DNA from: Zoroaster sp. YZ-2022
Lineage: Eukaryota; Echinodermata; Asteroidea; Forcipulatida; Zoroasteridae
Length of the DNA: 64,000 nt
NCBI GenBank assembly: GCA_029582265.1
Contig: CM055821.1
Span: 39,379,004-39,443,003, forward strand
Reading direction: 5' to 3'
Part shown: in pieces, positions 12,401 through 64,000 of the stretch
Layout: every line of letters begins with the position of its first letter
Position numbering within the stretch: position 1 is the first letter of the stretch
Notes under the pieces: model-generated
The model's database searches: none
What the model was told of the DNA's origin: nothing
Seen by the model: only the letters and a program-made list of their open reading frames with translations
Program-made: the position numbers and the translations under genes

Positions 12401-14227
12401 ACAACATTACCAAATAATTATCCCAAAACTTAATGTGAAATACAAACCATCCTGAAAAATTATTCTGTTTTAAAAATATGCCCAAGAAAAACAAAAAGTT
12501 GGAGATGGCATTCATGGCAACTGTTTGCATCTTCAGTGTTTTCTGTTAAAATGGTTGAGGCTTTTTCACACGTTTCTCATGGGTCCTTGTTCTATGATTA
12601 CAGACCCTGCAACGAGCTGAAACTTTCACATAAATAATTATTTAATGAATGTCTATCTTGATTAAAAGAGAATAATTATACTCATAGAAGCAGTTTGGCC
12701 AACATAACCAATGATGTGCCTTCAAAATGTAGTAAAATGTTGGATGAAAAAGAACATGGTGGAGTGGCATGAGGGAGTGGGGAGAAAGATGGGAGTGGGT
12801 AGAATGTCGTATCCGACCGCCACTTTTTCTCATTCAATATAACCAATAGTGTAATCTTACCTACCCAGTAAGGTGGAGAACATATGGATGATGATGTACA
12901 TATACTTCAAATTATTCCAGGATATTTATTTCATGAAAAATCAGGCATTTTTGGTACAATGACTTCCTCAGTCATGTCAGTCTGATGATCTTGTCAACTG
13001 CCCCGTTAGTGACCAACACGGTCATTGTACATGCGCAGTGGCAACTATAATAGGATCGTTCTATTTTCTGAAGGGGAGGGTGTTTTTAGAAGGGAAATAA
13101 AGTCCGAAAACCATCATAAAAGTGGATTTTAAACATAGTTTCGTTTTCTGTACCCCCAAAAATCAATAGAATCATTTTTTTTACTGGTTAGTGGTTGCAA
13201 AAAATTCCACAAAATCCCTTAAAAAGTGGCGGTCGGATACGACATTCTTTCCGCCTACCATTACACAGTTCTAGTACTGTAGTAGTACACAACTGTTTCC
13301 CCACTCACCCCCTCCCATCCCCTGGGCTGCCCATCTCTTGATTGGTAAATATTCATTACCCAGCATATTGGGCACAGTGGTGGAAGTTACAATCCCTTCA
13401 CTCACTTAGTCACTAGTATCAGGGAACGATTTCGTTCGAATATTTTGCATAGCAAAACTGCGATGCAAAAAAAGAATTTGCAGTATGCAGTATGCAATGT
13501 GCACAGGTACACGTGTTGTTTTTCAATAAGCCTTATCGCTAATAATAGCACTGAAGCAACTGCCGCAAAGCATACAGGGATACAAAAAGGGACACCTGTT
13601 TGGCGCAGCTTTTGTGACGTCAATAATATTTTTTGTCCGCGCGGCACACAGTGGCGCTGTTGCGCCCACAGACATCCCACAATTCCTTGCAGCTGCTATT
13701 ACTAGCGATAAGGCTTATGCTTTACTGTCGTTTGGTTCATCATATTATTATAATATCAAGATTTTACCAGAGCGGTTAAGAGCACCGGACTCAAGTTCTG
13801 GTGTTTCTGATCAGCAGAGTGTGGGTTCGAGTCCCGGTCGTGACACTTGTGTCCTTAAGCAAGACACTTAACCATTATTGCTTCGTCCTTCAGATGGGAC
13901 GTAAAGCCGTAGGTCCCGTGTGTTGTATTAAAAACTATCAACGCACGTAAAAAGAACCCGGCAGTACACTTATCGCTAAGAGAAGGGGTTTGCCCCGGTG
14001 TTTCTGGCAGGCCCGTATATGCCAATACCGTTAAAGTTAGCGACATGCGGACTAGATTCGCCCTGCTGACTACAACTTCAGAAGGTTCAGAAGAAGGTAA
14101 CGTTATAAGTTAAGTTAGTGTCTGGAAATTGGGTCACAGGTGGTAACCAAAAAAAATTACAGAAAAAATTCATTTTTCACTTGCCTGTCACACTGGCCTT
14201 GGTGACCCTTTGAACTATTGCTCTCAT
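3316..14227 (-). CDS. DTD1: D-aminoacyl-tRNA deacylase 1, spliced, six coding exons
   Basis: Coding exons on the minus strand are 14227-14185, 11400-11310, 10281-10176, 5437-5305, 4651-4515 and 3480-3316. They join in frame to 675 nt (224 residues plus stop). DTD removes D-amino acids wrongly attached to tRNA, in the cytosol, as a homodimer. Family motifs are visible: SQFTL at residues 79-83 (catalytic Thr82) across an exon junction, KGNKPDFH just after it, and NDGPVT at 138-143 holding the Gly-cisPro chirality filter. The N-terminus MRAIVQRVTKASV matches the family start. The human protein is about 209 residues. The last exon is uncertain: reading through the exon-5 donor instead gives a stop at 4505-4503 and a 173-residue protein. 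Introns 1 and 3 are enlarged by transposons. The first intron has a GC donor. Motif and exon assignment is read from the sequence; function is from the family. Confidence 0.93.
3835..3907 (+). tRNA. tRNA-Thr(GGT)-like sequence, probably a pseudogene or SINE head
   Basis: D arm GCTCAGTTGGTAGAGC, anticodon loop ATGGTAA (anticodon GGT, T at position 33), T arm GCGGGTTTGAGTCCGGC. The 3' acceptor strand (ATCATAT) no longer pairs with GGCTGGC, so a functional tRNA is unlikely. Confidence 0.45.
3936..4008 (-). tRNA. tRNA-Thr(GGT)-like sequence with full cloverleaf
   Basis: The 73-nt unit folds completely: acceptor GGCTGGT with ATCAGCC plus discriminator A, D arm, anticodon stem CTCGT/TCGAG with one T-T mismatch, anticodon GGT, T arm GCAGG/CCGGC with one mismatch. 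Position 33 is C instead of the near-universal T. It could be a tRNA gene, but the inverted duplicate and shared flank favour a tRNA-derived repeat. Confidence 0.5.
4247..4385. mobile_element. Truncated member of the CAGGCCTCCCAGTG family
   Basis: Starts CAGGCCTCCCAGTGCC and shares the ATAGGTTTTTATAGG-rich body with copies at 24502-24944 and 53141-53540. The other end is missing. Lies in the DTD1 terminal intron. Confidence 0.75.
4515..4651 (-). CDS. DTD1: DTD1 coding exon 5
   Basis: The exon gives residues 125-170: DGKFGAYMQVHIQNDGPVTI followed by MLESP and a basic, proline-rich tail. The NDGPVT segment is the Gly-cisPro element that excludes L-aminoacyl groups. The donor CAG|GTACAA is good but not certain. 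If it is not used, the frame runs four codons further and stops at 4505-4503, which would be the end of a 173-residue protein. Confidence 0.92.
4747..5000. mobile_element. Tc1/mariner-like MITE
   Basis: A 254-bp element with ends CACTCACTGGCCAAAAGTAT and ATACTTATGGCCAGTAAGTG, inverted with few mismatches, and TA on both sides as a target duplication. End sequence and TA target are typical of Tc1/mariner derivatives. No coding capacity. Lies in DTD1 intron 4. Confidence 0.85.
5305..5437 (-). CDS. DTD1: DTD1 coding exon 4
   Basis: The exon gives residues 81-124, beginning FTLYTILKGNKPDFHSAM and ending LRKDYKPDLIK, plus one base of codon 125. It completes the SQFTL motif with the catalytic threonine. 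The acceptor is TTGTATTGCAG and the donor GTATGT. The 4.7-kb intron on its 5' side is filled with SINEs and nested elements. Confidence 0.95.
5474..5660 (+). mobile_element. tRNA-Leu-derived SINE (first of a pair)
   Basis: The head GTGTCGTGGCCGAGCGGTCT has the A box, and GTGGGTTCGAGCCCCGG the B box of a tRNA-Leu-like promoter. The tail carries the GGTCCCGTGTGTTGTA body also seen at 13.8 kb and 49.5 kb. Confidence 0.8.
5661..6025 (+). mobile_element. tRNA-derived SINE, full length with (ATT)n tail
   Basis: Same head as the previous copy (truncated at its 5' end), then the long body with ATTGAGCTGTATACTCCCCA and GGTGGATACGTGCGC, ending in (ATT)7. This subfamily recurs at 9.4, 26.8, 27.4, 38.3, 42.0 and 62.3 kb. 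Confidence 0.85.
6972..8179. mobile_element. Innermost inverted-repeat element
   Basis: 40-bp inverted ends (6972-7011 and 8140-8179) differ at one position; the right end begins TTGGGGGACATTCCTCATTA. No transposase is seen in the interior. Confidence 0.75.
8239..9050. repeat. Tandem repeat, about 150-bp unit, five to six copies
   Basis: Each copy carries GTGAATTTACCTCTTGTGG and TTTGACTTCCGGTTTGGACA. Copy starts are near 8240, 8390, 8542, 8689, 8838 and 8988. Divergence between copies is about 10 percent by eye. Confidence 0.88.
9256..9606 (-). mobile_element. tRNA-Leu-derived SINE
   Basis: Full head (complement of GTGTCGTGGCCGAGCGGTCT at the right edge) and body. Its (AAT)n tail is cut: the remainder sits at about 6820-6834, left of the nested element. 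Confidence 0.85.
10176..10281 (-). CDS. DTD1: DTD1 coding exon 3
   Basis: The exon gives residues 46-80: ARKLLSLRVFEGDQGEKKW and then DKGVRDKQLEILCVSQ. LRVFE and EILCVSQ are hallmark stretches of DTD. The exon ends exactly between SQ and FTL of the SQFTL motif. The acceptor is TTCATCAG and the donor GTGAGG. Confidence 0.94.
10469..10640 (+). mobile_element. AAAGGGACAGTATCGTCACG-family MITE, degraded 3' end
   Basis: Shares ATCACGATCAACAGGGCATG and CCCCACATGATAAGGTCATA with copies at 38.5, 43.5 and 59.2 kb. The right inverted end is lost. Confidence 0.75.
10668..10741. mobile_element. Short TTAA-flanked palindromic MITE
   Basis: CCCTAACCTTCCCAAATCCT at the left and AGGAGGG at the right, with TTAA on both sides. 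The centre is itself an inverted repeat around CTTTGCTAAAG. It is joined directly to the next TTAA element. Confidence 0.65.
10746..11055. mobile_element. piggyBac-like MITE (TTAA target), copy 1
   Basis: 310 bp, starting CCCTCCGATACATGG and flanked by TTAA. About 90 percent similar by eye to 27838-28148. CCCT ends and TTAA targets are typical of piggyBac-type elements. Short frames here have no family resemblance. Confidence 0.8.
11310..11400 (-). CDS. DTD1: DTD1 coding exon 2
   Basis: The exon gives residues 15-44 plus two bases of codon 45, reading VGDELISSIGKGLCVLVGIS then RDDTPKDREY. It aligns with the family's second segment, in which human DTD1 reads GRGICVLLGIS. The acceptor is TTTATAG and the donor GTAAGA, with phase 1 in and phase 2 out. 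Confidence 0.93.
11440..11625 (-). mobile_element. AAAGGGACAGTATCG-family MITE, reverse copy
   Basis: Carries the reversed body (CATGTGGGGTATTATTTTCA, then ATTCCATGCCCTATTGATCA). Outer ends are degraded. Lies next to DTD1 exon 2. Confidence 0.7.
11645..12364. mobile_element. TTAA-flanked MITE with another MITE inserted
   Basis: Host element flanked by TTAA, interrupted at 11733-12187. The uninterrupted relative at 42581-42843 is the empty site. Ends resemble CCCTAG at the left and GGTGGTTAGGG at the right. Confidence 0.85.
11733..12187. mobile_element. hAT-like MITE with 8-bp target duplication, copy 1
   Basis: 455 bp. Ends GGAAAGAATGTTGTATCCGG and ATACGACATTCTACCC, with TCAAAATG duplicated on both sides. 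Comparison with 42.6 kb confirms the insertion point. Confidence 0.9.
12797..13252. mobile_element. hAT-like MITE, copy 2 (inverted)
   Basis: Same family, reverse orientation, with ends GGGTAGAATGTCGTATCCGA and GGATACGACATTCTTTCC. No target duplication remains visible. Confidence 0.85.
13526..13718. repeat. Inverted repeat, 25-bp arms
   Basis: ATAAGCCTTATCGCTAATAA at 13526 is answered by TACTAGCGATAAGGCTTAT ending at 13718. Likely ends of a small MITE of about 190 bp. Confidence 0.55.
13768..14050 (+). mobile_element. tRNA-Leu-derived SINE, short-body subfamily
   Basis: A-box-like GAGCGGTTAAGAGCACCGGA, B box GTGGGTTCGAGTCCCGGTCG, then GGTCCCGTGTGTTGTA and the GCAGTACACTTATCGCTAAG body. It lies about 130 bp downstream of DTD1 exon 1, within intron 1. 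Confidence 0.8.
14185..14227 (-). CDS. DTD1: DTD1 coding exon 1 (start codon; GC donor)
   Basis: This exon gives residues 1-14, MRAIVQRVTKASVT, and the first base of codon 15. It is too short to show up as an open reading frame on its own. I chose this ATG because family members begin MKAVVQRV. The splice donor is CAG followed by GCAAGT, a GC-type donor with otherwise perfect consensus. Spliced to exon 2 the reading becomes ASVTVGDELISSIG, as in vertebrate DTD1 (ASVTVGGEQISAIG). Confidence 0.9.
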
Positions 14228-14456
14228 TCTTGCGTAAAAACTGGACTCAAATATTAATCAATAAGAACAGAAATTATGAAAAATTTAGCTGCGCTTACAA
14301 ATTACTTGGGCTTAGCCCTAACGTGTTTTTTTTCTTTCTGATCGGCCCAATCGTACTTACACATACGTAGACGGTAGTAGGTACATAAACACATGTACAT
14401 ATGCTTAAGCCGGCGGCAAGGGCGCCACCGATTGACACAACTTGTCCAATCGGTTC

Positions 14457-14470
14457 ATTTCTATGGAAAC
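14457..14470. promoter_or_regulatory. Weak X-box-like site (RFX)
   Basis: ATTTCTATGGAAAC matches 10 of 14 positions of the palindrome GTTGCCATGGCAAC. RFX factors commonly drive motile-cilium genes, so the position between DTD1 and CFAP70 is suggestive, but the match is imperfect and 2.5 kb from the CFAP70 ATG. Confidence 0.25.
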
Positions 14471-16439
14471 TTGAAGCTTCAGTGCGGTGTAGTTGAAGTT
14501 CAGGCCCAATCGTACTTCTGATTTTTGTACAAAGTTAACAAGCAGCAGAAAGCAAGTTTAATGTAAGTATTCTGTAAATGTGTTTAGAAACACCAAAATG
14601 AAAATGCCCAAATGAAAATGCAGTAGGCCTAACGAGAACGTAGCTTTTGTCATTTTAAATTTTACATCATCAACAAATCAACACTGACAAAAACTAGTAC
14701 TACTACCTAACGGACTTCCCACCACAAACTCGGCACTCATTAAATGCCACATCTACTCTACCAAGTCAGCACGTAACCAACTCGGCACCGATTGTTTTTC
14801 TTAAATTCAGCACTGTAAATAGGGTTTTCAGGTGAAAAATTATTCCTAAACCAATATGCTCAATATTTATATCAAATTAAAGGTCTTGATGAAAGAAATA
14901 CAGTGGTTTTTAAATCAAGAAAATCGGACAAGTAGTTTTTAAGGAATCCTGTTTTATTTAATCAAGTATACAGCATTCGATGAAGCCCGACTGTCCATAC
15001 ACTGTGTACATCCCTAATGGCAACAAAACCGTTGAATCAGCCTACACACACCGCAATACACACGCACAGCGTTCGTGCTCGTTTCCCTCATAAGAGCTTT
15101 TGAAAGGGTGTAAAAAACACACTCTCCGCTCAAAACTAAACACAATTACGGCTCAAAACTTTCACATATGATAGAAAAGAGGTGTAAAATTCATTCAGAC
15201 ATCGCTCTTACCTTTCAACTTGAAAATTTCACCTCGAAAAACGGTGTTTAATTTGTTATCTCTTCATAACTTCGGTTGTAGAGTAGCTGTGGAGATCGAG
15301 CAAGCATGGGTATAGGAGCCCTTTGACTTAATATGGAAACTCGTTTTCTTGTCAATCACAATGTACTCGGGCGCGGAGACAGCTCCGAAGTGGATGCCCT
15401 CAGCAGAGCGCGGCAAATTTTACGGGCCGAATGCGCCCGATCTCGGAACACTTCGCGAAAGGCTGGGCGGGACGAGAGTGGTTCATTCATAAAAACCTAG
15501 CCTTTCGCACGTACTTCCGATTGCTATTTTATGTACATTGTTGGATAGCTGAGACTATAAGCTTTCCAATGAGCTATTACATGTAAGATTTCGATAGGTA
15601 AAAGTAATAGAAATTTTTGATTTAAAATTTTGATGTTTTTTGTTGCGGGCGATGCGCTGTGCATGTGGAGGGCTTCGGTCAAACACGTACAAACTGAAAA
15701 CCCTACTGTAAACTCTGTTCCTGACAGTTTCATGTTACAAGCTCAGCACCTAACATTACGCCTGATCGATTGTTTCTTTTGTTCTCAAGTCAAGGAAGGT
15801 TGTGTAGCATTAACGCTAATGTTATGGTCAGTGATGGAGGGCCAGGAGGCTAACGTTAAGCTAACATTTAAATAAACAATTTAATTATCATGAGGCCAAG
15901 TTAACACTTTGACCACCACGGGAACGCCGGGCCAAGCGTTGTCAGTGGAATCCTGATGATAAACTGAAAACTCTGGAATTTAAGATAATGATATTGTTTG
16001 GATGTGATTTTTAATGTTTGTTCATGTGTATTGAGCGAATTTTGTTGTGGTCTTGCCAAAACAAATTCTGATTAGCAAGCCAACACGACTTCTCCAGGCA
16101 CTTACAAAAATCCACTACAGTTTTACTACACAAAATACTACACTTTAATTGCAGTATTATTGAAGTAAAACTGTAGTATTTGTGAAGTTTTATATCATCA
16201 TTACCTCAAATTTACTCAAATATATGAAGGAAACTATATTTTTTCAACAATTATTAGAGTAAAACCTTACATACTACAGTAAAACTATAGATTTAGTATA
16301 GCAAAACTAAAGTGGACCTTTATAAGGGGGTCACAGGGTGGGTCACTTTTAAATTTGTTTAAAAAGATCTAACTAAATTGTCAAAATATGATTTTTGTGG
16401 AATATATTCTTCCACACAATTTGACCAAGGTTTATTACT

Positions 16440-16860
16440 GACTTGTTTTAAAAATTTTTTGGCAGTTTTGAAATGGATTTGCCGCACTAAAAAAGGGTCT
16501 CCGGTTCCTGGTCCCCACGTGCATCGCCTCAGACCCGCACATTGGCATTTTTAATTTTCTTTTTTTTTTGGCTATGAAACAATATTCAATTGCAGCCAAA
16601 ATTGCTGGATCGATTGGAATTCTGCTGTGCTGTGTTTTAAATGACTTTTTCACATAGGGGCATGAATGTTTGCCCAATTTGTGATGCCTCTCTTAGTCTT
16701 TGTATATTGGAAATTTGGTACTGGCGTACACAATGTATCACATATTTCCCTGTTGGCAAAAAAAAAAAAGCATGTCACCTCACCGATTTTGAAGCTGACT
16801 GATGACCAGAAATCGCAGATTTTTTTTTTTGGCCTAAAGTAACTTTGTGTTTTTTTTCCT
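16440..16860 (-). mobile_element. Interspersed repeat shared with the CFAP70 3' flank
   Basis: Carries TTGTGATGCCTCTCTTAGTC, GCACATTGGCATTTT and poly-T stretches matching 61080-61390 in the opposite orientation. Class unknown. Confidence 0.7.
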
Positions 16861-17001
16861 GAAAAAACTACTTGATTATATTCTGATTGAAACCCTTTTT
16901 CTCCCAATGGGGATTTGTATGCCCCAGTGAGGTGCATCTGTGCCTAATATCACCCCCCATGTTTGTCCTTTTTACTCCTCAGGTAATAAGCATCACACAC
17001 A

Positions 17002-60825
<43,824 letters not shown>

Positions 60826-61079
60826 CTCTCTATTGCTTTAACTGTTGTGTGTAGAGAGGTGGAATCCCCCATCAGGCTTGTAAAAAGAGGATTTGTTGTA
60901 CACTTTTTAAGAATAACATCAAAATGAACCACCTCTTATGTCACACCCTACTGTAGCACCTTTATTCACATACTCTGGTGCATGCCCTCCTCCCCTCCCC
61001 CTGCATAGGATGGCACCTGTAACTGTGAAAGACAGGGATGAAAACTCTTGACAATGTGCCTGATAATTGAACGTTATGT

Positions 61080-61390
61080 AGGGCCAAAAAAAAGTCTCCG
61101 TTTTTTGGTCATCAGTCGGCTTCAAAATATGTGCGGTTTTGGGGGGGGGGGGGTTTTTTTTTTTTTGTTTTTTTTTGCCAACACGGAAATACGTGATACA
61201 TCGTATACGCAGGGACCAAAATTGCCCATATACAAAGTATGGTGGCTAAGAGAGGCCTCACAAATCGGGCAAATGTTCATACCCCTATGTCAAAAAGTCG
61301 TTTAAAGCAAGTTTAAAGCAAAATTTAAAATGCCAATGCGTGGGTCTGAGGCGACGCGAGCGGAGACCAGAAACCAGAGTCTTTTTTTTG
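61080..61390 (+). mobile_element. Interspersed repeat in CFAP70 3' flank
   Basis: GTGGCTAAGAGAGGCCTCAC and AAATGCCAATGCGTGGGTCT match the complement of 16440-16860. It contains G13/T14 runs. If the CFAP70 transcript extends past 61 kb it lies in the 3' UTR. Confidence 0.65.
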
Positions 61391-62224
61391 GGGGGGGGGG
61401 GGGGGCCGAATTCAGGTTCAGGAGATTTCAAGGCAAAACTAATAGTTGAGATCTGGCCATGTTTTTTTTGTTTTCTTTTGGTTGTCATCACAACAACAAA
61501 AAGGATAGATAGGTTGATTTTAATGGGGGAAAGTGTTTCAAGGTCAAAACAGATGGCTCTTGAGAGAATATTGTTTACAAAATGTATATATATACTTTAA
61601 CCTACATTGTAATCGGGAAACATTAATTTCAATGTATTTACAAAAGTTTGTTATAAGTGAAATCTAATTTGAATGAGTATTTAACAGTGTTTATTTTTTG
61701 TTTAATTTTAAGCAAAACATTTTGTATCAATTGTAAATATTATGCAAAATGTTTGAATTATATAAATGGGTATTTATCAATATTCATTAGTTTGATTAAC
61801 AAATCTGCTTTCCATCCAAAGTATCTTAATAGTGTATTATTCTTCCTGATAAGATGATGTCAGAGATGGTTTTGTTCTCTGGCTGGCATTATATTGTTTT
61901 TACAGAAGTTTGTTAGAAATGAAAATTGATTTGAATATAAAGTGTTTAATAATGATGTTTAATTTGTTCATTTTATGCAAAACCTGTTGCATCAATTGTA
62001 AATATTATGCAAAATATTTGACTTATGTTACAGAGTATTGTTCAATAATTGCCTTTGATAAGCTTTAAAATGACTTCTCCGTCCAAACTAATCGTATTTC
62101 TTTGTATGATATTATTCTTTATGATGAGAAAGATATTAAAAGTGAATGTTTGTCTATTTTCTGGCTGGATTTAAACTTTTGAGACTATAGCTAAAAAAAT
62201 AATAACAGTGGATTTGTTATATAT
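61391..62224. other. CFAP70 3' flank
   Basis: AT-rich. Two related stretches (61600-61860 and 61880-62140) share ATCAATTGTAAATATTATGC and AAAATGTTTGA/AAAATATTTGA, an old tandem duplication of about 260 bp. An ATTAAA at 62135 is followed by a GT-rich patch and could be a poly(A) site. Confidence 0.45.
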
Positions 62225-62480
62225 TGTTAATTCCATCACGATGTGATGCTCAAAGCACTTTTTACATTATTATCCCTGTCATCAGGCTATTTTAAGTCAT
62301 TCCCGGATCATTCCCAACTTCCTGGGAATTATACAGCCCCCACAGCCTGTTAGGTGCTCATCAGCTAATCAAACACAATTATACCATCTCTGCCCTCACA
62401 TGTCCCCATTTATACTCATGGGCGAAGAGAAGCATTTCATGGTTAAGTATCTTGCTCAAGGACAGATGTGCCGCAATTGG
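62225..62480 (-). mobile_element. tRNA-derived SINE, divergent
   Basis: TGATGCTCAAAGCACTTTTTACATTATTAT, read in parts, plus CAATTATACCATCTCTGCCC and TATCTTGCTCAAGGACAG match the SINE body; head missing. Confidence 0.7.
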
Positions 62481-62955
62481 CATTGTTAGGTTTCTGACGA
62501 GCATGTCAAGTTATTCCTCTTTCAAATGAGACATCAAACGAAACAAAACACATCAATATTATTAAACGGTGGGTCACCATTTATATGCAAATGAACTGCA
62601 CATGGGAAACAGTTTTGACACAAAACTTAAATATGAATCGCTCGTTTTTTTAAAGCTATTTTCCCCGGCAATTTCCTGAAAATTTGTGTTTTCATTGGGA
62701 CTCGCCATTAATTCATTTTGGGCATTTTTACTGTAAAACCATGTTTCTCATGAGTATTTTGAGAAATTAGTAATGGTGTTTTTAAAAAATTGTTCCGATG
62801 AACAAGAAAGTTGTCGGTTATTGCCGTCAAAATAGCGGATAAAACGAGTTATACATCTTAAAATGCTTGTTCTGTTTGTAAAAACAAGTTTTACAAATTA
62901 CCGTTGTGCGAGTCGACAAAAATTCGGCATTGGACGCTGTATAAAGAGTAAAGAC

Positions 62956-63617
62956 CAGTGGCATAGCTGGCTATGTTCGCCGGGGAGCGAATCGGATCCC
63001 AGGGGGCCCACCAATCAATGACACCGACTTCTTAATTGTTATCCGGAAAAAGTGTTGGTGCTGCTATATACCTTCTACATGCATATTAAGCCATTGGATT
63101 TTGATTAATCGCGGGTTATAAAAATGACTGTACAGATTTTTAGGGCCCTCTTTACCTGGGGTTGTGGGCAACTACCCTTTTGCCCTTATGTAAAAGCGGC
63201 CTTGTATACAGGGCCGGATTTATAAGGGGGAAAAGGGGGCAATTGCACCGGGCCCCCCTGCCAGAGGGCCCCCAGACTAAGGACTTCCTTTATAAAAAAA
63301 AATGTAATAATTATAAAATTAGTTTTATATTTTTTTCGAAGAAATGCGGTTTATCATTCATTTTAGTTCATTTTTTATTTGTCATGTAATTTAATTTCTA
63401 TGTCGAGGGGCCCCCGAACCTGAAGTGCCCCGGGCCCCTCAAGGTCTAAATCCGGCCCTGCCTGTATAGTCCTGCCTGCTGGTGGGCCCGTCAGTCAGTC
63501 CCATAAGCATGTGAAAAAAATTCGCATGTGTTAGGCCTTAGGGGGGCCCACTTATTCTGGAACTGGAGTTAGGGGGCGGCCGACCCCCCTGACCCCCCCC
63601 CGCTAGCTACGCCACTG
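62956..63617. mobile_element. hAT-like element with 8-bp target duplication
   Basis: Ends CAGTGGCATAGCTGGC and GCTAGCTACGCCACTG, perfect GTAAAGAC on both sides. A second element (63209-63460) lies inside. Confidence 0.9.
63209..63460. mobile_element. Nested hAT-like MITE
   Basis: 252 bp, CAGGGCCGGATTTATAAGGG and CTAAATCCGGCCCTG ends. Flanks CTTGTATA and CCTGTATA agree at seven of eight positions. Confidence 0.88.
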
Positions 63618-63621
63618 GTAA

Positions 63622-63800
63622 AGACCGGTTCATACTTCACGAGAAAGCGAATGCGAAGCGAAATTAGTGGTTCACGGCAAATATTCCCGGCGAAGGTTCG
63701 CAAAAGTTGAACACATTTCAACTTGCGCGAATCATTCGCCGCGAAAATTTGGGGACGTAAAATTCGCTTCACATTCGCTTTCGCGTGAAGTATTAACCGC
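63622..63800. mobile_element. Short palindromic MITE
   Basis: GACCGGTTCATACTTCACGA and GAAAGCGAATGCGAAGCGAA are mirrored by TTCGCTTCACATTCGCTTTC and CGTGAAGTATTAACCG. It starts inside the hAT target duplication. Confidence 0.75.
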
Positions 63801-64000
63801 CCTTTATTATACCAGCCACATGAGTGACATTTGATTCTACCAAGGCGTGTTTTCACAAACGATTTTCTTTCTTTTTTAATGTGACGATGATGTCGTCATT
63901 TTTGTTCAACTTGATATAAATTTATGTCAAATATGTTTCAGAAAACAAACAACTCTTTATATTGTTTTCAACAATCACTTGTAAACTCTCATATAGCCTA

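Larger units (their letters stand above)
14228..16982. promoter_or_regulatory. Intergenic space between divergent DTD1 and CFAP70 start codons
   Basis: This space must hold both promoters and the upstream CFAP70 leader exon. Near DTD1 there are CCAAT boxes (for example 14446-14450), a repeated GGCCCAATCGTACTT (about 14344 and 14504), and a partial RFX X-box-like palindrome at 14457-14470. A CpG-richer patch lies at about 15360-15490. Transcription starts cannot be placed from sequence alone. A copy of an interspersed repeat occupies 16440-16860. Confidence 0.5.

Noticed and set aside
13801..13845. tRNA B-box-like sequences as tRNA genes
   Set aside because: Here and at 5.5, 9.5, 26.1, 27.3 and 37.2 kb no full cloverleaf forms and each is attached to a SINE body.

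Overview
The window is animal nuclear DNA: AT-rich, with short exons in long introns, GT-AG splice sites, and dense transposon and satellite load. It carries most or all of the coding sequence of two conserved single-copy eukaryotic genes, arranged head to head. The gene content plus tRNA-derived SINEs with (ATT)n tails, CR1/L2-type LINEs and many MITE families suggests a marine invertebrate, probably a deuterostome such as an echinoderm. That assignment is an inference from general impression, not a database match.

Gene 1 (minus strand, 14227 down to 3316 or 4503) is D-aminoacyl-tRNA deacylase 1 (DTD1). Six coding exons can be read. They carry the SQFTL and NDGPVT catalytic motifs. The first intron uses a GC-AG donor, and there are two possible C-termini (224 or 173 residues). 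Gene 2 (plus strand, 17002 to 60825) is CFAP70/TTC18, a TPR protein of motile cilia. Twenty-five coding exons join in frame to a 1116-residue product, close to the roughly 1.1 thousand residues of vertebrate CFAP70, and end in the family's VGFGNP-x-F terminus. The start codons lie 2.8 kb apart, so the space between holds both promoters. The two proteins have no known shared pathway.

Region by region: 0.4-3.2 kb is an inverted-repeat element containing a 38-bp minisatellite. 3.3-14.2 kb is DTD1, with introns holding a tRNA-Thr-like inverted pair, SINEs, a four-level nested transposon (6.6-10 kb), TTAA-flanked MITEs and 8-bp-TSD MITEs. 14.2-17 kb is the shared intergenic space. 17-60.8 kb is CFAP70. 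Its introns carry an A/T-rich TTGGGCGAT element, a 2.3-kb hAT-like element with a perfect 8-bp target duplication, an internally deleted CR1/L2-like LINE with a 2A-like motif, a 13-bp minisatellite, a second 38-bp minisatellite of about 66 copies, a Tc1 relic with about 260-bp inverted arms, an ACGTTGG-rich inverted-repeat element, a splice-site-like minisatellite abutting exon 18, a 0.9-kb (ATT)n array seeded by a LINE tail, and a 16-bp C-rich minisatellite. 60.8-64 kb is 3' flank with SINE and nested hAT-like MITEs.

I found no candidate for an entirely new gene system. The unusual content is in the repeats and in how they sit against splice sites.
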